A model generated the notes under the pieces. The model was not told where the DNA came from. It saw nothing but the letters and a program-made list of their open reading frames with translations, and ran no database searches. Shown in pieces: positions 7,824 to 11,483 of a stretch of 11,483 nucleotides of DNA. The translations under genes and the position numbers were made by a program. Source of the stretch: Spirochaetaceae bacterium (GTDB taxonomy: Bacteria > Spirochaetota > Spirochaetia > Treponematales > Breznakiellaceae); the NCBI GenBank assembly GCA_031258615.1, contig JAIRMP010000129.1:1-11483 (forward strand). Reading direction: 5' to 3'. The first letter of the stretch is position 1, and the number at the start of each line of letters is the position of its first letter.

Positions 7824-7973
7824 GAGCAAGCCCAGGGTGTCGACGCGTATTACGCCAAGGGCGAATATGACAAGGCGATAGCGGATTTACAAGCGGTATT
7901 GAGTATAGACCCGAATAATGCCGATGCCAAAAAAGCTATCGAAATAATCCGGGAGCAGCAGGACAGCCGCTAA
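7824..7973 (+). pseudogene. TPR-protein C-terminal fragment
   Basis: The frame reads EQAQGVDAYYAKGEYDKAIA followed by DLQAVLSIDPNNADAKKAIE and a short helix, then TAA. That is one classical tetratricopeptide repeat (AxxxGxYxxAIxxxxxxLxxDPNNxxA) plus the start of a capping helix. A TGA at 7797-7799 closes the frame upstream and there is no ATG or GTG between. It is therefore the 3' remnant of a larger TPR gene, whose body has been lost, sitting in the divergent gap before uvrB. Codon use resembles the neighbours, so the loss may be recent. Confidence 0.6.
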
Positions 7974-7975
7974 AA

Positions 7976-8122
7976 GTGAATGAAAACTATGGTTTTTACG
8001 TATCCGGAAAAAAGGCGGAGGCCATTAATCTGAATACTTTCAAAATTATGAAATCTGCGGGAAGCAACGTAGAAAGGATCATCTTTACGTTGTATAATTT
8101 CGTCTACTATGCGGCGTTTTGA
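7976..8122 (+). other. Small open frame overlapping the uvrB start
   Basis: A GTG two nucleotides after the TPR stop opens 48 codons (VNENYGFYVSGKKAEAINLN...) that end 11 nt inside uvrB. There is no Shine-Dalgarno site and I recognise no family. It contains the presumed uvrB promoter. It may be a second gene remnant or chance. The rest of the 391-bp gap (7735-7823) is A-rich and shows nothing further. Confidence 0.15.
8070..8098 (+). promoter_or_regulatory. uvrB: Promoter of uvrB
   Basis: TAGAAA (8070-8075, 4 of 6 to TTGACA) and a perfect TATAAT (8093-8098) are 17 bp apart. The expected start of transcription near 8105 would leave only about four nucleotides before the uvrB ATG at 8109. No LexA-like palindrome was recognised nearby. 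Confidence 0.55.
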
Positions 8123-10097
8123 GGTGGTATCCCCGTTTGAGCCGGCAGGCGATCAGGGGCAGGCGGTTGAAACCCTGGCTAAGGGAATCGAGGCGGGGGA
8201 CAGGTTCCAGACCCTGCGCGGCGTTACCGGCTCAGGCAAGACCTTCACGATGGCAAAGATAATCGAAGCGGTACAGATGCCGACGATCATCATCAGCCAC
8301 AACAAGACGCTGGCCGCCCAGCTCTACCGCGAGTTCAAGGGCTTCTTCCCGGGCAACGCGGTTGAATACTATGTTTCGTACTACGATTACTACCAGCCAG
8401 AAGCCTATGTAGCCAGCCGCGACCTGTACATAGAGAAGGACGCCTCCATCAACAAGGAGATTGAGCGCCTCCGCCTGTCCGCCACCCGGAGCCTGATGGA
8501 ACGCAAGGATGTCATCATAGTGGCGACAGTCTCGTGCATCTACGGGCTGGCAACCCCGGAGATTTACAGGAAGATGACGGCCACCTTCTCGCGGGGGGAT
8601 ACGGTGGATGTTGACGCGCTGATGCGCCGCTTTGTCGAGCTTCAGTACGAGCGGAACGACGCCGTGCTGGAGCGCGGGCGCTTTAGGAGGCGGGGGGACA
8701 CGATTGAGATATACCCCGCATACCTTGAGGACGCCTACCGCGTCGATCTGGACTGGGAGACGGTGGCCCGCATACGCCGCTTCAACCCGGTATCAGGCGA
8801 AATCTTTGAGGAACTGGACAGCGCGATGCTGTACCCCGCCAAGCAGTTCGTGATGCCACAGATAATGATCTCAGAGGCGCTGCCGCTGATAAAGGCGGAA
8901 CTGGCCTCCCGCTACGAGGAACTGAAGAACGAGGGCAAGAATTTGGAGGCGGAGCGGCTCAAGACCCGTGTTGAGTACGACATAGAGATGCTGGGCGAGA
9001 TGGGCTACTGTCCCGGCATAGAGAACTACTCCGCGCCGCTTGCCGGCAGGAAGCCGGGAGAGCGCCCGGACACCCTGATAGATTACTTCCCTGAAAAGCA
9101 CCTGACGTTCATAGACGAAAGCCACGTGAGCCTCCCGCAGATTGGCGCGATGTACGCCGGCGACAGAAGCCGCAAGCAGAACCTTGTTGACTACGGCTTC
9201 CGCCTGCCCTGCGCGCTGGATAACCGCCCGCTCCGCTTCGACGAATTCGCCGATCTGCTGGACAAGACGATCTATGTGTCCGCGACGCCGGGCGAGGCGG
9301 AGATAAACCAGTCCGCCCGCGTTGTCGAGCAGCTTATACGTCCCACCGGCCTCCTTGACCCCGAAATTGAGGTGCGTCCCAGCGAGGGCCAGATGGAGAA
9401 CATCTACGCCGAGATACGGAAGACGATAAGCTCTGGCGGGCGGAGTCTGATCCTCACGCTGACCAAGAAGATGGCGGAGGACTTGACTGACTTCCTCCTG
9501 GGCCTTGGCCTAAAAGTGCGTTACATACACAGCGAGGTTGAGACGATAGAGCGCGTTGAGATACTGACGCAGCTCCGGCAGGGAAACTTTGACGTGCTGG
9601 TCGGCATAAACCTGCTGCGCGAAGGGATAGACCTGCCGGAAGTCTCGTTCATCGCTATCCTGGACGCGGACAAGATAGGATTCCTGCGCTCGGTAACCAG
9701 CCTCGTGCAGATAATAGGGCGGGCCGCCCGGAACGCCGCCGGCAAGGTGGTGATGTACGCGGACAGGGTGAGCGACGCGATGCGAGACGCGATAAGCGAG
9801 ACGGAACGCCGGCGCAAGATACAGGTTGACTACAACACGGCGCACAACATAACGCCGGCCACGGTAAAGAAGGCGATAGCCAACATCCTGGAGCGGCACA
9901 CGGAGGAGGCCCGCGGCGCGGTGGAAAAGTCGACCGAGGCGCTGAAGAAGTCGTACAACATCCTGATACCCGCCGAGCGCAAGAAGCTGATCGCCGCGCT
10001 CAACGCCGAGATGCTAGAGCACGCCAAAAAACTTGAGTTTGAACAGGCCGCCGCCCTCCGGGACGAGATACAGAAACTCCAGCCCGCCTCCCTGTGA
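8109..10097 (+). CDS. uvrB: Excinuclease ABC subunit B (UvrB)
   Basis: UvrB is the DNA-damage-verifying helicase-like subunit of nucleotide excision repair; it is loaded by UvrA and then recruits UvrC. The product is 662 residues, the normal length. Walker A is GVTGSGKT (38-45). The beta-hairpin that inserts between the strands is at about 85-115 and has the tyrosine-rich VSYYDYYQPEAY. The Walker B/DEAD-like motif is IDESH (335-339), followed by SAT (391-393), and motif VI is QIIGRAAR (534-541). The C-terminal UVR motif, the UvrC-binding helices, covers about 625-660. The start agrees with the family N terminus (FxxVSxFxPxGDQ). There is no Shine-Dalgarno site, and a TATAAT lies 10 nt before the ATG, so the mRNA may be leaderless. 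All catalytic motifs look intact. A GTG start codon overlaps the TGA stop (GTGA, 10094-10097), but a promoter further down argues for a later start of the next ORF. Confidence 0.97.
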   Translation: MRRFEVVSPFEPAGDQGQAVETLAKGIEAGDRFQTLRGVTGSGKTFTMAKIIEAVQMPTIIISHNKTLAAQLYREFKGFFPGNAVEYYVSYYDYYQPEAYVASRDLYIEKDASINKEIERLRLSATRSLMERKDVIIVATVSCIYGLATPEIYRKMTATFSRGDTVDVDALMRRFVELQYERNDAVLERGRFRRRGDTIEIYPAYLEDAYRVDLDWETVARIRRFNPVSGEIFEELDSAMLYPAKQFVMPQIMISEALPLIKAELASRYEELKNEGKNLEAERLKTRVEYDIEMLGEMGYCPGIENYSAPLAGRKPGERPDTLIDYFPEKHLTFIDESHVSLPQIGAMYAGDRSRKQNLVDYGFRLPCALDNRPLRFDEFADLLDKTIYVSATPGEAEINQSARVVEQLIRPTGLLDPEIEVRPSEGQMENIYAEIRKTISSGGRSLILTLTKKMAEDLTDFLLGLGLKVRYIHSEVETIERVEILTQLRQGNFDVLVGINLLREGIDLPEVSFIAILDADKIGFLRSVTSLVQIIGRAARNAAGKVVMYADRVSDAMRDAISETERRRKIQVDYNTAHNITPATVKKAIANILERHTEEARGAVEKSTEALKKSYNILIPAERKKLIAALNAEMLEHAKKLEFEQAAALRDEIQKLQPASL

Positions 10098-10118
10098 TAC
10101 CCCATCCTGACCACACTA

Positions 10119-10147
10119 TTGACATATTTTCCGTACTTGATTACAAT
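10119..10147 (+). promoter_or_regulatory. Near-consensus promoter for the C15 ORF
   Basis: A perfect TTGACA (10119-10124), a 17-bp spacer and TACAAT (10142-10147, 5 of 6) make the strongest promoter seen in the window. The -10 box ends six nucleotides before an ATG at 10154, so transcription should begin on or next to that ATG, giving a leaderless message. Confidence 0.75.
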
Positions 10148-10153
10148 ATTTCC

Positions 10154-10749
10154 ATGCTCAAAGCAAGGCCAGCCAAAAAGACAGAACCCACGAGGTTCGC
10201 GCCGCCCCGCCCGCTAGACGCGGCGGCTTCACCGCTCACTCAGTTTACACGCCCGAATCCGGGGGACAACCCGCATTATCCGCCCGTAGAGCAGGGTGGA
10301 GTTTACGGCTCAAGCGCCATGTGCTTGAGCCGTAAACTCTTGTACAAGCCGCAAAGCGGCTTGTACCCCCCCCCCCCCCCAGGGATAAAAACAGACTTCC
10401 GGTAGATACTTCCGCCGCATCAATAACTGCCTCTACACCGCCGGAAGCCACTTCCGGACCGCCGGAAACTACTTTTAGCCCGCCGCATCAAGACAACAGA
10501 CTCTTGTTTTTTGGCTATGACTCAAAAGCCGCGGACAGCACGGCGTTTTGCGGCAAAAACAACTCGTCCGTTGGCAAAAACAACTTGCACGTTGGCAAGA
10601 ACAAGTCATTCGTTGGCAAAAACAAGTCATTCGTTGTCAAAAACAAGTCATTCGTTGGCAAAAACAACTTGGCCGGGGGCCGGGTCAGCGTGAATCAGGG
10701 CGAAAACATGAAAAAAGACGTTAGGAGGAAATATGTCAAAAACAACTGA
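10154..10749 (+). CDS. Candidate phase-variable Pro/Thr- and repeat-rich protein, frame broken at a C15 tract
   Basis: From ATG 10154 the frame reads MLKARPAKKTEPTRFAPPRP and continues through a palindrome into a proline run encoded by the C15 tract (10366-10380). With 15 C it ends at TAG 10403-10405 (83 codons). One extra C, or two fewer, joins it to a frame open from the tract to TGA 10747-10749. That frame encodes a Pro/Thr/Ser-rich stretch (RLPVDTSAASITASTPPEAT...) and six heptads of the type VGKNKSF. The joined protein would have about 198 residues, no signal peptide and no domain I recognise. A GTG at 10094 overlapping the uvrB stop is an alternative start, but the strong promoter sits after it. 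The end overlaps the next gene by 17 nt. It might instead be a non-coding repeat locus; the open frame through 120 codons after the tract argues for coding. Confidence 0.42.
10299..10339. repeat. Perfect 17-bp hairpin
   Basis: gagtttacggctcaagc (10299-10315) and its exact reverse complement (10323-10339) flank a 7-nt loop. It resembles the outer arms of the palindrome at 1-116 (gagtttgcg there, gagtttacg here) and lies inside the C15 ORF. Confidence 0.85.
10342..10366. repeat. Perfect 11-bp hairpin abutting the C15 tract
   Basis: gtacaagccgc (10342-10352) and gcggcttgtac (10356-10366) pair around an aaa loop. The core caagccgc/gcggcttg is the same as in the hairpin at 86-103. The last C of the stem is the first C of the C15 tract. 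Confidence 0.85.
10366..10380. repeat. C15 homopolymer, candidate slippage site
   Basis: Fifteen consecutive C residues. Tracts of this length are prone to replication slippage. Two reading frames meet here: the upstream one is in frame 2 and the downstream one in frame 1, so C16 or C13 would fuse them. Confidence 0.85.
10549..10674 (+). repeat. Six tandem 21-bp repeats encoding a heptapeptide
   Basis: Six units of exactly 21 bp start at 10549, 10570, 10591, 10612, 10633 and 10654. The consensus begins gttggcaaaaacaa and the translation is VGKNxxx (for example VGKNKSF, VGKNNLH). Units three to five are nearly identical (gtcattc endings), the outer ones end in variants. Unit length preserves the reading frame, so gain or loss of units would change protein length without a frameshift. 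Confidence 0.85.
10723..10728 (+). promoter_or_regulatory. Strong Shine-Dalgarno site AGGAGG
   Basis: AGGAGG lies four nucleotides before ATG 10733 and fixes that start. It sits inside the 3' end of the preceding ORF, which would allow translational coupling. It contrasts with the missing sites at uvrB, the lipoprotein gene and the C15 ORF. Confidence 0.75.
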
Positions 10750-10965
10750 CTGGCTGCCCGGAACACGGGAAGGCCAACTGGCAATGGCAAATGACTGGAT
10801 TTCTGTATGCACGAACAGGAAAACCGGCTGGAACATTCAGGACGCGGCCTTGACGGAGCTCACAACGCTGGGGGGGGGGGGGGGATGGCCTATTTCGCCG
10901 TGCAGGTGGAGAACAGCGGCAGGAAGGGCCCGTGGGGGCCAATGGTTCACGCCTTAATTCCGTAA
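10733..10965 (+). CDS. Conserved hypothetical protein, internally deleted and frame-broken at a G15 tract
   Basis: The N terminus MSKTTDWLPGTREGQLAMAN and the C-terminal piece YFAVQVENSGRKGPWGPMVH...ALIP match, from memory, the two ends of a hypothetical family of about 200 residues that I associate with treponemes. Its function is unknown to me. Here the ends are joined through a G15 tract (10870-10884), so the family's middle, roughly 120 residues, is missing. With 15 G the N-terminal frame runs out at TAA 10955-10957. G16 or G13 would join it to the C-terminal frame ending at TAA 10963-10965, giving about 77 residues with five glycines between the halves. The start is set by AGGAGG at 10723-10728. 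Either this is a deletion derivative that now switches by slippage, or it is a decayed copy. An assembly collapse at the homopolymer is possible. Confidence 0.6.
10870..10884. repeat. G15 homopolymer, candidate slippage site
   Basis: Fifteen consecutive G residues inside the small gene. As at the C15 tract, the upstream frame is frame 2 and the meaningful downstream frame is frame 1, so one added G or two removed would restore the gene. Confidence 0.85.
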
Positions 10966-10976
10966 AGGCGTGAACC
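10944..10976. other. 12-bp inverted repeat at the stop codons of the small gene
   Basis: ggttcacgcctt (10944-10955) and aaggcgtgaacc (10965-10976) pair perfectly around a 9-nt loop. Both alternative stops of the small gene fall in it. There is no T tract, so as a terminator it would be atypical; it may be an RNA-stabilising stem or an inverted micro-duplication. Confidence 0.6.
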
Positions 10977-11128
10977 ACGGTATCCGCGCTGATACCGTAA
11001 CGCGGGTAAGGATACAAGAGGAAGGAGGCACGTATGACGTAAGGTTTGCGGAAGATTTAGGGCGGCCCCGCTTGCGGGGGGTGACGGATATTCAGTATAC
11101 GGAAGTGAGCGCGTATACAATGTATTAA
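10970..11128 (+). pseudogene. C-terminal gene fragment
   Basis: The frame reads VNHGIRADTVTRVRIQEEGG then TYDVRFAEDLGRPRLRGVTD and ends SAYTMY at TAA 11126-11128. It has balanced composition and codon use like the GC-rich genes here, so it looks like a true protein segment, about 52 residues. There is no Shine-Dalgarno site before the GTG at 10970 and the frame begins in the arm of the inverted repeat at 10944-10976. I do not recognise the family. It is most likely the 3' end of a truncated gene. Confidence 0.35.
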
Positions 11129-11132
11129 AAAA

Positions 11133-11188
11133 GTTATGCGTCATTGGACTTGTTTCACAAGTCTTAAAATGAAATCCAAACGCATAAC
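11133..11188. repeat. Inverted repeat flanked by A tracts
   Basis: gttatgcgt (11133-11141) pairs with acgcataac (11180-11188), extended after a 2-nt bulge by ttgga/tccaa. A competing inner hairpin gacttg/caagtc lies at 11147-11163. A6 precedes and A8 follows, so it would read as a terminator (T6 after the stem) only for minus-strand transcripts. On the plus strand it would be a structured leader of the next gene. Confidence 0.55.
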
Positions 11189-11195
11189 AAAAAAA

Positions 11196-11217
11196 ACTTT
11201 GTTGCCAAAGTAAGGAG
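11196..11217 (+). promoter_or_regulatory. Small hairpin and Shine-Dalgarno site of the secreted-protein gene
   Basis: actttg (11196-11201) and caaagt (11206-11211) form a 6-bp stem with loop ttgc directly before AAGGAG (11212-11217), which is six nucleotides from ATG 11224. The stem could affect access of ribosomes to the site. Confidence 0.55.
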
Positions 11218-11223
11218 ATTAAA

Positions 11224-11483
11224 ATGGCAAAGAAAAGGTTATGTACGATGGGCATCGCGTTGGCGTTGCTGTTTGTGTCGGGGGCAGTGATTTTTGCCCA
11301 GCAGTCATGGGGCTGGAACCCCGAAGGGGAACAATGTTTCAGCCTTGCGGGGGTCGAATGGTATTACTCAACATCCGGCTCGGCAAAGACAACATTCAAA
11401 AACCACAACGACTTCGGCGTAACGGTTCTGTATACCGGAAGAAGCGGCAGGCAGCAGTCTTTGTGGCTGGACGCGGGAGCGGT
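11224..11483 (+). CDS. Secreted protein of unknown function, 5' part
   Basis: The gene runs off the right edge; 86 codons are visible. The product begins MAKKRLCTMGIALALLFVSG, a typical signal peptide with a KKR n-region, a hydrophobic core at 9-23 and a likely signal peptidase I site after Ala25 (VIFA/QQ). There is no lipobox cysteine at the right place. The mature part starts QQSWGWNPEGEQCFSLAGVE and is rich in aromatic and small polar residues, as in beta-rich exported proteins. I recognise no domain in the visible part. The start is secure: AAGGAG lies six nucleotides before the ATG. It is preceded by the inverted-repeat leader at 11133-11188. Confidence 0.8.
   Translation, partial: MAKKRLCTMGIALALLFVSGAVIFAQQSWGWNPEGEQCFSLAGVEWYYSTSGSAKTTFKNHNDFGVTVLYTGRSGRQQSLWLDAGA

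Noticed and set aside
8060..8108. LexA/SOS box upstream of uvrB
   Set aside because: No recognisable dyad of a known SOS operator type was found in the promoter region.
10094..10153. GTG start overlapping the uvrB stop (GTGA) as start of the C15 ORF
   Set aside because: A near-consensus promoter lies between it and ATG 10154, making the later start more likely; coupling cannot be excluded.
10549..10674. CRISPR or iteron array
   Set aside because: Units are contiguous, in frame and codon-sized; there is no replication gene nearby.
10366..10884. Homopolymers as a pure sequencing or assembly artefact
   Set aside because: Not excluded, but each tract sits exactly where two sensible reading frames meet with the same phase error, which favours biology.
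10947..11255. 102-codon minus-strand open frame
   Set aside because: It covers the inverted repeats and the start of the secreted-protein gene, whose ribosome site and signal peptide are convincing.

Overview
The window looks like a stretch of a moderately GC-rich spirochaete chromosome, most likely a Treponema of the gut/termite group. This is an inference. It rests on the sequence character of UvrB/UvrC and the class A penicillin-binding protein, on a short lipobox lipoprotein, on a small conserved hypothetical family I associate with treponemes (MSKxTDWLPxxREGQL... to ...GPWGPM...IP), and on long C/G homopolymers. No rRNA, tRNA, CRISPR or transposase gene is visible.

Layout. Positions 1-449 hold nested palindromes, a 22-bp direct-repeat array, a possible terminator and a CGTCATT-type palindrome that overlaps the 3' end of uvrC. 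uvrC (450-2426, minus) is full length with all recognisable active-site residues. A short AT-rich orphan gene (2610-3050, plus) follows. A minus-strand pair comes next: a lipoprotein gene (7717-5825) reading 33 bp later into a class A PBP (5791-3146). The 391-bp divergent gap 7718-8108 holds two promoters and a broken TPR gene fragment. uvrB (8109-10097, plus) is intact. From 10098 to the end is an accessory zone: a near-consensus promoter, a proline/threonine-rich ORF interrupted by a C15 tract and ending in six 21-bp repeats, a small gene interrupted by a G15 tract, a gene fragment, an inverted-repeat leader and the start of a secreted-protein gene running off the edge.

How the genes fit together. 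uvrB and uvrC supply two of the three subunits of nucleotide excision repair but are divergently placed and separately expressed. The lipoprotein/PBP pair looks like a cell-envelope operon. I suggest, without proof, that the lipoprotein assists the synthase, by analogy with the Lpo activators of enterobacteria.

The most interesting signals are: (i) two adjacent loci with C15 and G15 tracts, each out of frame by the same amount (+1 or -2 restores a long frame), which look like contingency loci; (ii) a recurrent architecture in which a -10 box lies 6-11 nt before the start codon with no Shine-Dalgarno, suggesting leaderless mRNAs for uvrB, the lipoprotein and the C15 gene, while other genes in the window have good Shine-Dalgarno sites; and (iii) related palindromes at both ends of the window.
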